DNA of 64,000 bases from Parvibaculum sp045863935 (GCF_045863935.1 NZ_BTVP01000019.1:1-64000), one strand, 5' to 3'. Counted from the first letter of the stretch, positions 51,706-61,347 are shown. Notes: generated from the letters alone by a model not told the origin. Numbers and translations: made by a program.

Positions 51706-52581
51706 TCAGTTGCAGCGCTTGTGGCCCCACATGCTCGTGACCTCATGATGGGTGACGCGCCAGACCTCATCGTGAACGGCGATGCCTGCGGTCCCGACTT
51801 CCACCTCGAAGCCCGAGGGGGTTGCCGCGTAGAAGGAGATCATCTGGTCGTTGCTGTGCTTGCCGAGCGTCATGGTCTGCTTCACGCCGCATTTCTCGAC
51901 GCGGTCCATCGCGAAGCCGACATCGTCCATCGTCGCCATCTCCACCATGAAATGATGCAGCCGCTTGGGCGCGGGCATGGGCGCCAGCGCCAGCGTGTGG
52001 TGGCGTGGATTGCAGTGATAGAACTCGAGCGTCAGCGTGAAATCCGGCGCGATGGCGATGCCGATCGTGTCGGAAAGCCTGAAGCCGAGAAGCCGCGTGT
52101 AGAAGTCGCGCACCTCGTCCATCTTTTCCGACGCCAGCACGACATGTCCCGCGCCCTGCTCGCCGGTGAGGTAGCCCGACACGCCCGCGGGCGAGTTGAA
52201 CGGCACGCTGGTGAGCGCCGTCGCCCCGACATAGATCTCGATCTGAAGCCCGGCGGGGTCGGTGAGCACGATGAGATCGCGCACTCCGCGTTCCGCCTTC
52301 AGATTGTCGGAGGCGGGCGCGTATTTGACGCCTTCCTTGTCCAGCTTCTCGCGCAGCGCCTGCATCCCCTCCCAGGTCTCAACCTCAAGACCGATGAAGG
52401 AAATGTCGTCCGCCTTTCCCTCGTCGATCTGGAGGCGGAACGCGCGGTCGTCCATCCGGTAGCGCGCCGACGCGCCGTTGCTTCGCCCCGGCATGAGCCC
52501 GAGAAAGCCCGTCATGTAATTGTCCCACGCCTTGAGGTCGCTCACCTCGAAACCGATATAGCCCAGCGATGCCACGCTCAT
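51706..52581 (-). CDS. Extradiol ring-cleavage dioxygenase (BphC-like)
   Basis: A 291-residue type I extradiol dioxygenase made of two VOC modules. The active module shows GAGHVVLASEKMDEV (His), PKRLHHFMVEMATMDDVG (His) and SGFEVEVGTAG (Glu), the facial triad for Fe(II). It meta-cleaves a catecholic diol. SLGYIGFEVSDLKAWDNYM opens the inactive N-terminal module. It overlaps the dehydrogenase gene by 4 bases. Confidence 0.93.
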   Translation of the reverse strand: MSVASLGYIGFEVSDLKAWDNYMTGFLGLMPGRSNGASARYRMDDRAFRLQIDEGKADDISFIGLEVETWEGMQALREKLDKEGVKYAPASDNLKAERGVRDLIVLTDPAGLQIEIYVGATALTSVPFNSPAGVSGYLTGEQGAGHVVLASEKMDEVRDFYTRLLGFRLSDTIGIAIAPDFTLTLEFYHCNPRHHTLALAPMPAPKRLHHFMVEMATMDDVGFAMDRVEKCGVKQTMTLGKHSNDQMISFYAATPSGFEVEVGTAGIAVHDEVWRVTHHEVTSMWGHKRCN

Positions 52582-53423
52582 GATGTTGCCTTCCCGTTTC
52601 CGTATTTCGCCGCAAGTCCCGTCCCCGCCGAGACGACGCCTATTCCTCTGACGCCGATGCCTGTCTCGCAGATGAGAACGCCGCCCGTCGCCGGAGCGCT
52701 GTCCCTGCGCGAGGCGAAGTAGACATAGGAGCCCGCATATTCCGAGGTCGCCGGTACTCGTCCGAGCGGCACGACCGGAGCTGCGACCTTCGGAAGATCG
52801 ACGCTGCTGATGGCCGTTTCGGAGAGACCGAGTGCGGTTGGACCGCGCAGATCAGTGTCGATCGGACCGGGCGCGACGCCGTTCACGCGCACCACCGGCG
52901 CAAACTCGAAAGCAAGCTGGCGGATCAGCCCGACGACGGCATGCTTGGAGGCCGTGTAAAGCGCGCCGCCGCCCGCCGGATCGAAGCCGGCATTGGAGAC
53001 AGTGTAGACGAGCGAACCGCCGGACCGGACAAGGGCCGGAAGCGCGGCTTTCGCGAGCAGCAGGTAGCCCTTCACATTGATGCCGAAGAGTTCGTCGAAG
53101 GCGCCGCCGATCTGCTCCTCCGCCATCTCGTCCAGCGTGACGCTGTAATCCCATATGCCGGCATTGCCGATCGCGCAGTCGAGCTTGCCGAAGCGTTCCA
53201 CGGCGAGCGAAACGGCCGCCTTGTTGTCGTCGAGCGAACGCACATCGCCCGAATGTGTCGCAACCGCTTCGCCATACTCGTCCCGAAGCGCGGCAAGCCT
53301 TTCAGCCGAGCGGTCGAACGCGACCACCCGCGCGCCTTCCTCGACGAACCTGCCGACGATCGCGCGGCCAAGTCCGGACCCGCCCCCTGTAACGAGAGCG
53401 ACCTCTCCCGATAAAACTCCCAT
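52578..53423 (-). CDS. cis-dihydrodiol dehydrogenase (BphB-like SDR)
   Basis: A 281-residue SDR. VALVTGGGSGLGRAIVGRFV is the NAD motif with Asp after it (VVAFDRSAER), so NAD is preferred. NAGIWDYSVTLDEM is typical of the cis-diol dehydrogenase group. TVSNAGFDPAGGGALYTASK carries Ser and Tyr-Lys. It rearomatises the dioxygenase product to a catechol. It follows the beta subunit gene by 33 bases. Confidence 0.9.
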   Translation of the reverse strand: MGVLSGEVALVTGGGSGLGRAIVGRFVEEGARVVAFDRSAERLAALRDEYGEAVATHSGDVRSLDDNKAAVSLAVERFGKLDCAIGNAGIWDYSVTLDEMAEEQIGGAFDELFGINVKGYLLLAKAALPALVRSGGSLVYTVSNAGFDPAGGGALYTASKHAVVGLIRQLAFEFAPVVRVNGVAPGPIDTDLRGPTALGLSETAISSVDLPKVAAPVVPLGRVPATSEYAGSYVYFASRRDSAPATGGVLICETGIGVRGIGVVSAGTGLAAKYGNGKATS

Positions 53424-53456
53424 GAGCCTCCCCGCTCGTTGGAATTCCGATGCCGC

Positions 53457-54023
53457 CTAGAACAGCGTGCTCATGTTGGTCGCGCGAATGAGCGTCTGGT
53501 CGAGATAGATTTCCCGCCCGCAAAGCTTCAGCGCGCCGTCGACACGCCTCAGCCTGTCCACCCGCCGGCCGACCCACATGCTCTCCTCGGTGTTGAGGCG
53601 GCTGCGGTAGAGCAGAAAGGCCACCTCCACGCCGATCTCGTTGCCTTCGACTTCCATGATCCGCACGTTGCTCACGATATGGCGCGTGCGTGACGGCGGA
53701 TCTTCCGACCAGGACGAACCCGACTCCATCTTGGCAATCCGCATGGCAAGCGCTGCCTTGCCATCGTCGTAGAAGGACATGTCGCCGCGTTTCGTGAACT
53801 CGCGGTCGATATCCGATAGCGTCACCGTGCGCCGGATCGGCATCCAGTAGGTGCAATCCTCCGTCCAGAGGTCGAGCCAGGTCCGGTATGCGCGCCCGTC
53901 GATCATGGCGGCTTCCGCGTAGAGGAACTGTTCGATCTCGAACTGAAGCTCCATGCGTTGCTGAAAGGAAAGAGCGTCGGGACCGGCCGTTTCGGCCTGC
54001 TCTGTCTTTACCTGCGACATCAC
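53457..54023 (-). CDS. Aromatic-ring-hydroxylating dioxygenase, beta subunit
   Basis: A 188-residue small subunit of the SnoaL-like/ring_hydroxyl_B family (FLYAEAAMIDGRAYRTWLDL, DCTYWMPIRRTVTL, RTRHIVSNVRIMEVEG). It stabilises the alpha3beta3 hexamer. Its start overlaps the alpha stop by 4 bases. No ferredoxin or ferredoxin reductase gene follows, which is unusual for a complete operon. Confidence 0.92.
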   Translation of the reverse strand: MMSQVKTEQAETAGPDALSFQQRMELQFEIEQFLYAEAAMIDGRAYRTWLDLWTEDCTYWMPIRRTVTLSDIDREFTKRGDMSFYDDGKAALAMRIAKMESGSSWSEDPPSRTRHIVSNVRIMEVEGNEIGVEVAFLLYRSRLNTEESMWVGRRVDRLRRVDGALKLCGREIYLDQTLIRATNMSTLF

Positions 54024-55402
54024 ACCCTCCCCTGCGGGACCGGAGAACGGTTGGCCTTCAGGTCCGCCCAGTCGTCGGCCGTCATCCAGTCCATCCAGTT
54101 GCGGTAGAGCCAGCGCTGCGCATGTTCGCTGATCGCGGTTTCGACGCGCGCGGCGCCTGCGGCGTCGGTCATGACCTCGTCATGGCCGAGGCCCATCGCG
54201 AGGTGGTGGCGATAGCTCCGCGAGACCACGCCGCGCGAGGTACGCGTGCTCTGGCTCCAGTTTTCGCCATCGTCCTGCTCGAGCATGCCGGCCGGGCCGA
54301 AGAGATGCGCGTTGAAGGCGATCTGCTTCTTTCTTATCTCCTCGGGCAAACCCTTGGGCAGGAAGGTGAACCACCAGATTTCCGTTGCGAAAGGTCCGCG
54401 CGGCAGGCGCAGCGAAAGCTGCGTGCCGTTCGTCGAGACCCAGAGGTTCGGGAAGATGTTGGGATGGCCCATGCAGCGCACGCCGGTGGGGCCGAGCAGG
54501 TCCCGCGCGGCGCTGGGGCGCGGCGGTGCCACGGGCTTGTCCGGATTCTTGAGCATTCCCTCCGCCACGACGGCAAGCCGCTCCTCATCCGTCATAGCGT
54601 CGATTTCCGCCTGCCTTTCCTCGGGAATGACCGGGCCGCTGATTGCGTGCCCGTATTCTCCAAACATCACTATCTGGTTGTTCGGATGCAGGATTGCCGC
54701 GAGGTCCATGAAGCCCGCAATGCCTGCGGAAGCATGGCTGTATTGCACGTGATACCAGTCGAACAGATTATCGACGGCGATCTTCCAGTTGCAGTCGATG
54801 ACGTTCTTCTGGACGCCGTCCACGGCTTCGACCGGGCCGTTGGCAACGAGGAGCCCCAGGCCGATGCGACCGACCTCACCGAGATAATCGTGAAGCGGCG
54901 GCGCGGCGGGATCGAGCGTCGCGAAGTAGAAGCCATGGAAGTGATCGACCTGCGCCGCCTTGGCGAGGCCCCATTGCGACTTGTCGAAGTCCTTGCGGTA
55001 GTAGGACGACAGGCCCGGCACACCGATCAGGTCGCCGTTCAGGTCGTAGTTCCAGCCGTGATAGGAGCAGACGAACGATTTGGCGTTGCCCTGTTCGGCG
55101 CGGCAAAGCGCGTTGCCACGATGACGGCAGGTATTGAGGAGCACCTGCACCTCGCCCTGCCTGTCGCGGACGACGATGACCTGGTCCTCGCCGATATAGT
55201 TGATGAAGTAGTCGCCTGGATTCGGGATATGGCTTTCGTGGCACATGAAGTTCCATGCGCGCGCGTAGATATTCTTCATCTCCAGGTCGTAAAGCGCCTG
55301 GTCGGCAAAGACCCGCCGGTCCAGCGTTCCACTCTGCGGATCGAAGCAGGACCTGATTTCGGACTTGTCTGGAACACTCCCCGGCTCTTGCACCAAATCC
55401 AT
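54020..55402 (-). CDS. Aromatic-ring-hydroxylating dioxygenase, alpha subunit
   Basis: A 460-residue Rieske oxygenase alpha subunit of the BphA1/naphthalene-dioxygenase class. The Rieske site is NTCRHRGNALCRAEQGNAKS followed by FVCSYHGWNYDLNGDLIG. The mononuclear iron site comes from DNLFDWYHVQYSHA (His pair) and a later Asp. It inserts O2 into an aromatic ring. The start at 55402 follows GGAGGGAGAATTCC; ATGs seven and thirteen codons upstream are weaker. It is the first gene of the aromatic operon. Confidence 0.93.
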   Translation of the reverse strand: MDLVQEPGSVPDKSEIRSCFDPQSGTLDRRVFADQALYDLEMKNIYARAWNFMCHESHIPNPGDYFINYIGEDQVIVVRDRQGEVQVLLNTCRHRGNALCRAEQGNAKSFVCSYHGWNYDLNGDLIGVPGLSSYYRKDFDKSQWGLAKAAQVDHFHGFYFATLDPAAPPLHDYLGEVGRIGLGLLVANGPVEAVDGVQKNVIDCNWKIAVDNLFDWYHVQYSHASAGIAGFMDLAAILHPNNQIVMFGEYGHAISGPVIPEERQAEIDAMTDEERLAVVAEGMLKNPDKPVAPPRPSAARDLLGPTGVRCMGHPNIFPNLWVSTNGTQLSLRLPRGPFATEIWWFTFLPKGLPEEIRKKQIAFNAHLFGPAGMLEQDDGENWSQSTRTSRGVVSRSYRHHLAMGLGHDEVMTDAAGAARVETAISEHAQRWLYRNWMDWMTADDWADLKANRSPVPQGRV

Positions 55403-55688
55403 GGAATTCTCCCTCCTCCTCATGTCCGCTCTTCGGCTCACGCCGGCGGCGGCTCGTTGCGGAAAGGATGCAGGAGGCAGGGCGGATACGCGTAACCACC
55501 CCGTCCATAAAAATTGATAATTCGTCCGGAAATGTGGAGCGTTCGGCGCTTATGCCAAGCGGGCAGGAACAGATACCGCGCGATTTCGTCTGATTTGGGA
55601 GAAGCCGGAGAGGTCCCTCCGTGGAGCGAACCAAACTGGCGCTCAACACGTTCCATCGTTCCCCACTCATCAAGAAGAGGAGCTTTCC

Positions 55689-55877
55689 ATGCCCGCGAAG
55701 TCGAAATCCCAGCAGATGGCCGCGGGAGCGGCGCTTGCCGCCAAGCGCGGTGACAAGAAGAAGAGCGAACTCAAAGGCGCCTCGAAGTCCATGGCCGCGT
55801 CCATGAGCAAGAAGGAACTCGAGGAAATGGCTTCGACGAAGCGGAAGGGCAAGCCGCAGAAGAAGAGCAAGAAATAG
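55689..55877 (+). CDS. DUF3008 small basic protein
   Basis: A 62-residue Lys/Ala-rich protein with the full DUF3008 pattern: MPAKSKSQQMAAGAALAAKR, KKSELKGASKSMAASMSKKE and EMASTKRKGKPQKKSKK. The charge is strongly positive. Function is unknown; a nucleic-acid-binding role is only a guess from charge. It stands alone, divergent from the dioxygenase operon. Upstream, 55442-55688 has AT-rich patches and no gene. Confidence 0.85.
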   Translation: MPAKSKSQQMAAGAALAAKRGDKKKSELKGASKSMAASMSKKELEEMASTKRKGKPQKKSKK

Positions 55878-55970
55878 CGGCCTGGCCATTCGCAGGGTTG
55901 GACGCCGATCAGCCGTACCGCACCAGTGGGGACTTGACCGGGACGAGGCACCGGTTTATTCATAAAAGAT

Positions 55971-55984
55971 ACCAACTGGTCGGT
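55971..55984. promoter_or_regulatory. Candidate TetR operator before the MMPL operon
   Basis: ACCAACTGGTCGGT is symmetric in the pattern ACCnACnnGTnGGT, with mismatches only at two position pairs. It lies just upstream of TTTATAT and the TetR start. TetR operators with ACC/GGT half-sites are common. Confidence 0.45.
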
Positions 55985-55995
55985 TTATATAAAAA

Positions 55996-56649
55996 ATGGC
56001 GGAAAACCTCGAGAAAACAGACCTTCCAGCGGCAACGGCGGTCCATGATGGGCGGCTTGCCCGCGGCAGCCGTACGCGCCAGGCCCTGCTCGATGCCGCC
56101 TTTTTCGAGATTTACGAACAAGGGTTCCGCTCTGCCAGCTTGAACGAGATCATCCGGAAGGCCGGCTGCACCAAAGGTTCGCTCTACCATCATTTCCCCG
56201 ACAAACACGCGCTCGGCCTTGCCGCCGTCGCGGAGCATATGGGCGCGCATATCGATCAGACATGGATCAAGCCGCTCGCCAGCACGGACGATCCGCTCAC
56301 CTCGATCCGCCTCATCATCAAACGGTACGCCAATGAGGAATTGGGCATCGCCCCGCTGCGCGGCTGTCCGTTCCAGAACCTTTCGCAGGAAATGTCGGGG
56401 ATCGACAAGGACTTCCAGTCCTATTTCACGGAACTGTTCAACCGGTGGCGCGGCTCAATCGCAGCCGCCCTCGTGAGGGGGCAGGCAAAGGGCACGGTAC
56501 GCAAGGATATCGACCCCGAATGCGTCGCGACACTCGTTGTCGCGAGCCATCAGGGCGTCACAAGCATGATCAAGGCGACGCAGGACAGAAATGTCGGGCT
56601 GTCGGCCGCTACAGCATTCTTCGATTACCTGGAAAGCCTGCGGCCATAG
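55996..56649 (+). CDS. TetR/AcrR-family regulator of the MMPL export module
   Basis: A 217-residue TetR protein. The HTH is ALLDAAFFEIYEQGFRSASL followed by NEIIRKAGCTKGSLYHHFPD. The C-terminal domain has APLRGCPFQNLSQEMSGID, like the TetR_C_6/YxaF-like subgroup. The stop is 28 bases before the transporter gene, so they are probably cotranscribed under self-control. Confidence 0.87.
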   Translation: MAENLEKTDLPAATAVHDGRLARGSRTRQALLDAAFFEIYEQGFRSASLNEIIRKAGCTKGSLYHHFPDKHALGLAAVAEHMGAHIDQTWIKPLASTDDPLTSIRLIIKRYANEELGIAPLRGCPFQNLSQEMSGIDKDFQSYFTELFNRWRGSIAAALVRGQAKGTVRKDIDPECVATLVVASHQGVTSMIKATQDRNVGLSAATAFFDYLESLRP

Positions 56650-56677
56650 TGTCCGCAGGGCGTTGGGAGTGAGGCTC

Positions 56678-59017
56678 ATGAACAATTGGGTGGTGGCTTA
56701 CGGCAGGCTTGTTGTGAAGCTTCGCTGGTTCGTGGTTCTGGCGGCTATCGCAGGCGCGCTGTTTCTCGCCAGCGGCGGGCGCTTCATTGAATTCTCCAAC
56801 GACTACCGGTACTTCTTCACCGAACAGAATCCGAACCTCCAGGCCTTCGAGCGGCTGGAGCGAACCTATACCAGTCCCGACACGCTGCTCTGGGTGCTTC
56901 GTCCGAACGAGGGCAAGATCACCACGCCTGAACGCCTTGCCATCGTGAAGGAGATCACCGAGCGCGCCTGGCAGACGCCCTTTTCGATCCGCGTCGACAG
57001 CCTCACGAACTACCAGCATACCCGCGCAGAGAACGACGACCTGACGGTGCGCGACCTTGTCGAGAGCCCGCAAGCCCTCACACAGGCGCAGGCCGATGCG
57101 GTGGGCGCCATCGCACTCGGGGAACCCGTCATCGCAAACCGTCTCATTTCGGACGACGAAACGACGACGGCGATCGTCGCGACGCTGAAGATGCCGCGCG
57201 ACGACCAGGTTGCGACGTCCGGCGTCATGACCTATGCACGCGAACTGCTCGCCGACATGCGGGCGAAGCATCCCGAAATCCGCTTTGAACTGACCGGCTC
57301 CGTCGCCTTGTCCAGTTCCTTTTCGGAAGCGGCTCAAAGGGATCTGAAAACGCTGACGCCGGCCATGTATCTGGTGCTGGCGCTGACCGTCTATTTCCTC
57401 ACCCGTTCGATCCCGGGCACCATCGCCACCATCATGGTGGTCACGCTGTCTGCGGCGGCGGCCATGGGGCTCGTCATGGGCTGGTTCGGCGTCAAGCTCA
57501 CGCCGCCCTCCTCCGGCGCGCCGACCATCATTCTCACCATTGCCGTGGCCGACTCGATCCACATTCTCGTGACAATGCTTGTCGAGATGCGGCGAGGCCG
57601 GGAAAAGTTCGACGCCATCGTGGAAAGCCTGCGCGTCAACTGGGGGCCTGTCTTCCTGACCAGCGTGACGACGGCGATAGGCTTTGCGAGCCTCAATTTC
57701 TCGGATGCCCCGCCCTTCCGCGATCTCGGCAACACGGCAGCGGCCGGTGCGGTGATCGCCTGGGTCCTGTCGGTAACGCTGCTGCCGGCAATCGCCGCCA
57801 TCCTGCCGATGAAGGCACAGGGTACACTGACACGGCAAAGCGAGTTCATGGAGCGCTTCGCCGAATTCGTGATCGGCAATCGCCGCATGCTGCTGGTCGC
57901 CACGGCCGTCGTCATCGTCGGATTCACGACGCTGCTGCCGCGCTTCACGTTCAATGACCGCTTCGTGACCTATTTCGACGACAGGATGGAGTTCCGGGTC
58001 GCTTCCGACTGGGCGGCAGATCACCTCACCGGTATCTACCAGATCAGTTATTCGCTTTCCTCCGGCGAAACCGGTGGCGTTTCCAATCCGGAATACGTGG
58101 CGAAGCTCGAAGAATTTGCGAACTGGTTCCGGGAGCAACCGGAGGTCGTTCATGTCTCGACCTTCTCCGACGTCATGAAGCGCATCAACAAGAGCATGCA
58201 TGGCGACGACGAGAGCTACTACCGCGTGCCGGACGACCGGCAAATGGCGGCGCAGTTCCTGCTCCTCTACGAGATGTCGCTTCCTTACGGGCTCGACCTC
58301 AACGACCAGATCAACGTGGACAAATCGTCCACCAAACTCACGCTGACGCTGACCGATGTATCGACCGCCCAGATGCAGGACCTCATCAACCGGGCCGATG
58401 CGTGGCTCAGGAAAAACGCACCGGAACATATGTATTCCTATCCGGCCGGGCAGTCCGTCATGTTTGCGTTCATCGGGCGCAATAATTTCAACTCCATGAC
58501 GACCGGAACGGCGATCGCGCTCATTCTGATTTCGGCTTGCCTGATGCTGGCTCTCCGTAATCTCAAGCTTGGACTGATAAGCCTCGTCCCGAACCTGACG
58601 CCGCCGCTCGTGTCGTTTGGCATCCTCGCCCTGTTCACGGCTGAAGTCGGCTTCTGGTCCACCTTCGTGATCGCGACAGCGCTCGGTCTCATCGTCGATG
58701 CAACAGTGCACTTTCTCTCCAAGTACCGCAGAGCGAGCATCGAACAGGGCAAATCGCCGGAAGACAGCGTGCGTTACGCCTTCTCGACGGTCGGCACCGC
58801 GCTTTGGGTATCGACCTTCGTTCTGGTCGTCGGCTTCGCCATTCTGGCCTTGTCACCGTTCAAGGTGAACGCGATGCTGGGCATCATGGTGGCGCTGACC
58901 GTCGCCGTGGCGCTCGTTATCGACTTCCTTCTTCTGCCGTCGTTGCTCATCACGGTCGACCGCCGCAAGAATGCGGTCGCGCCGGCGGATGCGGCGGCAA
59001 CGTCTCCGGCGGAATAG
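56678..59017 (+). CDS. MMPL-type RND transporter
   Basis: A 779-residue RND/MMPL protein with 12 hydrophobic helices in two halves and two periplasmic loops. FSNDYRYFFTEQNPNLQAFE begins loop 1. AVADSIHILVTMLVEMRRG is the TM4 proton-relay region of the first half, GLIVDATVHFLSKYRRASIE that of the second. Such transporters move hydrophobic or lipid substrates (hopanoids, mycolates, sterols). The ATG at 56678 follows GGGAGTGAGGCTC. Next come LolA-like and barrel genes. Confidence 0.88.
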   Translation: MNNWVVAYGRLVVKLRWFVVLAAIAGALFLASGGRFIEFSNDYRYFFTEQNPNLQAFERLERTYTSPDTLLWVLRPNEGKITTPERLAIVKEITERAWQTPFSIRVDSLTNYQHTRAENDDLTVRDLVESPQALTQAQADAVGAIALGEPVIANRLISDDETTTAIVATLKMPRDDQVATSGVMTYARELLADMRAKHPEIRFELTGSVALSSSFSEAAQRDLKTLTPAMYLVLALTVYFLTRSIPGTIATIMVVTLSAAAAMGLVMGWFGVKLTPPSSGAPTIILTIAVADSIHILVTMLVEMRRGREKFDAIVESLRVNWGPVFLTSVTTAIGFASLNFSDAPPFRDLGNTAAAGAVIAWVLSVTLLPAIAAILPMKAQGTLTRQSEFMERFAEFVIGNRRMLLVATAVVIVGFTTLLPRFTFNDRFVTYFDDRMEFRVASDWAADHLTGIYQISYSLSSGETGGVSNPEYVAKLEEFANWFREQPEVVHVSTFSDVMKRINKSMHGDDESYYRVPDDRQMAAQFLLLYEMSLPYGLDLNDQINVDKSSTKLTLTLTDVSTAQMQDLINRADAWLRKNAPEHMYSYPAGQSVMFAFIGRNNFNSMTTGTAIALILISACLMLALRNLKLGLISLVPNLTPPLVSFGILALFTAEVGFWSTFVIATALGLIVDATVHFLSKYRRASIEQGKSPEDSVRYAFSTVGTALWVSTFVLVVGFAILALSPFKVNAMLGIMVALTVAVALVIDFLLLPSLLITVDRRKNAVAPADAAATSPAE

Positions 59018-59080
59018 ACCGGGCCACGCCAATAGGACAAAATCTCTCTACCGGAGAGCAGGGATAAACTGGAGGATCAA

Positions 59081-59929
59081 ATGCGTATACAAGACCTACC
59101 TCGTGGCCGCGTCGTGGCGGCCGTCGCTCTCGCCGCACTGATGCTGGCGCCCGCCACCGTTCGCGCGGCCGGCAGCGTGTCCCTGCCCGACGATCCCGCC
59201 GCCAGGGGGCTTGCGATCGCCGAAGCGACCGATCGCAGCAATCAAGGCTTCGGCGACACCAAGGCCTCGATGAAGATGATCCTCGAGAATGCCTACGGTG
59301 AGACAAGCGAGCGCGAATTGCGTTCCATGACGCTCGAGAATTCGAATGCCGAGGAAGGCGACTGGACGCTGAACGTCTTCGACAAGCCGCGCGATGTGGA
59401 CGGCACGGCGCTGCTCACCTATGCGAAAATTCTCGAGCCGGACGATCAGTGGATGTACCTGCCGGCCGTCAAACGCGTGAAGCGCATTTCCTCGGTCAAC
59501 AAATCCGGCCCCTTCATGGGCAGCGAATTTGCATTCGAGGACTTCTCGTCCACCGAAGTCGGCAAGTACAGCTACAAATGGCTGAGAGACGAGGCCTGTC
59601 CTGCGCCTGTGGCCGACCGCACCTGTCATGTGACCGAACGCTACCCCGAATACGAGCATTCGGGATATACGCGCCAGACCGTATGGACAGACACGACCGA
59701 CTATCAACCGCGCCGGATCGAGTACTTCGACCGCAAGGATCAACTTCTGAAGACCCTTACATTCGACGATTACCGTCTCTATAAGGACAAGTTCTGGCGC
59801 GCACATGATCTCTTCATGGAGAACGTCGTCACGGGGAAATCGACCCGGCTGACCTGGGAACAATACAGCTTCGGCAACGGGTTGACGCAGAACGACTTCA
59901 GCACCAACGCGCTCAAGCGCGCCCGCTGA
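59081..59929 (+). CDS. Outer-membrane lipoprotein-sorting (LolA-like) protein
   Basis: A 282-residue periplasmic protein with signal (VVAAVALAALMLAPATVRA). It belongs to the LolA-like/outer-membrane lipoprotein-sorting family found beside MMPL-RND pumps: FGDTKASMKMILENAYGE, YLPAVKRVKRISSVNKSGPF, MGSEFAFEDFSSTEVG, PRRIEYFDRKDQLLKTLTFD. Its hydrophobic cavity would ferry lipid-like cargo from the MMPL pump towards the outer membrane. Confidence 0.85.
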   Translation: MRIQDLPRGRVVAAVALAALMLAPATVRAAGSVSLPDDPAARGLAIAEATDRSNQGFGDTKASMKMILENAYGETSERELRSMTLENSNAEEGDWTLNVFDKPRDVDGTALLTYAKILEPDDQWMYLPAVKRVKRISSVNKSGPFMGSEFAFEDFSSTEVGKYSYKWLRDEACPAPVADRTCHVTERYPEYEHSGYTRQTVWTDTTDYQPRRIEYFDRKDQLLKTLTFDDYRLYKDKFWRAHDLFMENVVTGKSTRLTWEQYSFGNGLTQNDFSTNALKRAR

Positions 59930-60009
59930 GCGAAAATGAGGCTTGAACGCCACGATCCAAAGTACCTGTCTGGCACTGCGGATCGTGGCGACCGAGGGTG
60001 GGGGATCGA

Positions 60010-61212
60010 ATGAAATTCGGAGTTATCGGCGCGACAACGGCGCTGGCGATTGCAATGACCGCAACGGCAGCCTATGCCGACGAAATCCGTGTGACCGGCT
60101 ATGTGGAACCGGAGTTGCAGCTCTTCACCCAAAGCGCCAGCGGCAACGAACAGCGCCGATGGAACACCTCTGCCGCGGCCGAAGTGACGTTCGAAAGTTT
60201 CTGGGACAATTCGAACCAGTGGATCGTCGTGAAGCCCTTCGCGCGATGGGACCTGCGCGATGGAAACCGCTCTCATGTCGACATGCGCGAGGCAAAATAT
60301 GCCCGCGTCATCGACAATTGGGAATTCCACGTCGGCATGGACAAGATCTTCTGGGGCGTGACCGAAGCGGTCCATCTCGTCGACATCGTCAACCAGACGG
60401 ACCTCGTGGAAAGCATCGACGGCGAAGAAAAACTAGGCCAGCCGATGGCAATGGTCTCTTCCACATGGGAGATCGGCACCTTCACAGGCTATTTGCTGCC
60501 CTACTTCCGCGAACGCACCTTTCCGAGCCTGTCCGGCCGGCCGGCCTTCGACATTCCCGTCGATGAAACGCAGACGAAATACGAGAGCGGCGCGAAGCAG
60601 CAGCATCTCGACTTTGCCCTGCGCTACAGCAACACGTTCGACATCTGGGATGTGGGGGTAAGCTATTTTCGGGGTACGAACCGAAATCCCGTGATGGTTC
60701 CGGGCCTCGATTCCGGCGGGCGGCTGGTCCTCATCCCCTACTACGTGCAGACCGACCGCGTCAGCACGGATATCCAGGCAACGTCCGGCGCATGGCTCTA
60801 CAAGTTCGAAGGCTTCTGGCAGGACCAGCTCGACGAGCAGAACCTGCAGGCAACCGGCGGCATCGAATACACATTGTATGGAATCTTCGACACGCCATCC
60901 GATGCCGGTCTCGTCGCGGAATATGTCTGGGACGACCGCGGCGCGAACAACCAGAACCCGTTCGCAAACGACCTCTTCCTGGCGCTGCGCTGGACACCCA
61001 ACGACGAGGCCTCCACAGCCGTTCTCGCCGGCACGACAGTCGATCTCGACACGCAGGCCTTCGGATTTTCCGTGGAGGCGGAACGGCGCTTCGGCGAGGA
61101 TTACTTCGTCAGCCTCGAAGCACGCTTCTTCGGCAACGTACCGCGCTCGGACCCGGTCTTCTCCTACAGCGACGACGACTTCATCCAGCTTCGCATCGCG
61201 CGGTATTTCTGA
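60010..61212 (+). CDS. Outer-membrane beta-barrel protein of the MMPL module (DUF1302-like)
   Basis: A 400-residue barrel protein. The signal KFGVIGATTALAIAMTATAA precedes mature domain EIRVTGYVEPELQLF. DUF1302-like traits are HVGMDKIFWGVTEAVHLVDI, TDLVESIDGEEKLGQPM and a C-terminal FIQLRIARYF with terminal Phe. It is the likely outer-membrane exit of the module. GGGTGGGGGATCGA serves as ribosome site. The earlier start (59998) is less likely. Confidence 0.8.
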   Translation: MKFGVIGATTALAIAMTATAAYADEIRVTGYVEPELQLFTQSASGNEQRRWNTSAAAEVTFESFWDNSNQWIVVKPFARWDLRDGNRSHVDMREAKYARVIDNWEFHVGMDKIFWGVTEAVHLVDIVNQTDLVESIDGEEKLGQPMAMVSSTWEIGTFTGYLLPYFRERTFPSLSGRPAFDIPVDETQTKYESGAKQQHLDFALRYSNTFDIWDVGVSYFRGTNRNPVMVPGLDSGGRLVLIPYYVQTDRVSTDIQATSGAWLYKFEGFWQDQLDEQNLQATGGIEYTLYGIFDTPSDAGLVAEYVWDDRGANNQNPFANDLFLALRWTPNDEASTAVLAGTTVDLDTQAFGFSVEAERRFGEDYFVSLEARFFGNVPRSDPVFSYSDDDFIQLRIARYF

Positions 61213-61347
61213 AACCAGGCCGGGAAATCGGGTCGGGAAACGCGCACCCTAATTTTGGGAGCGTGACGCTGCCCCGAACTCGATGACGTTTTCATGACAT
61301 TTCGATGACAGTCGGGGGTACTTATCCCCGTACATAAGCCAATTCCG

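Noticed and set aside
61240..61340. Terminator between the barrel and Baeyer-Villiger genes
   Set aside because: A small CGGGG/CCCCG hairpin exists near 61313-61330 but the stem is 5 bp with no T-run.
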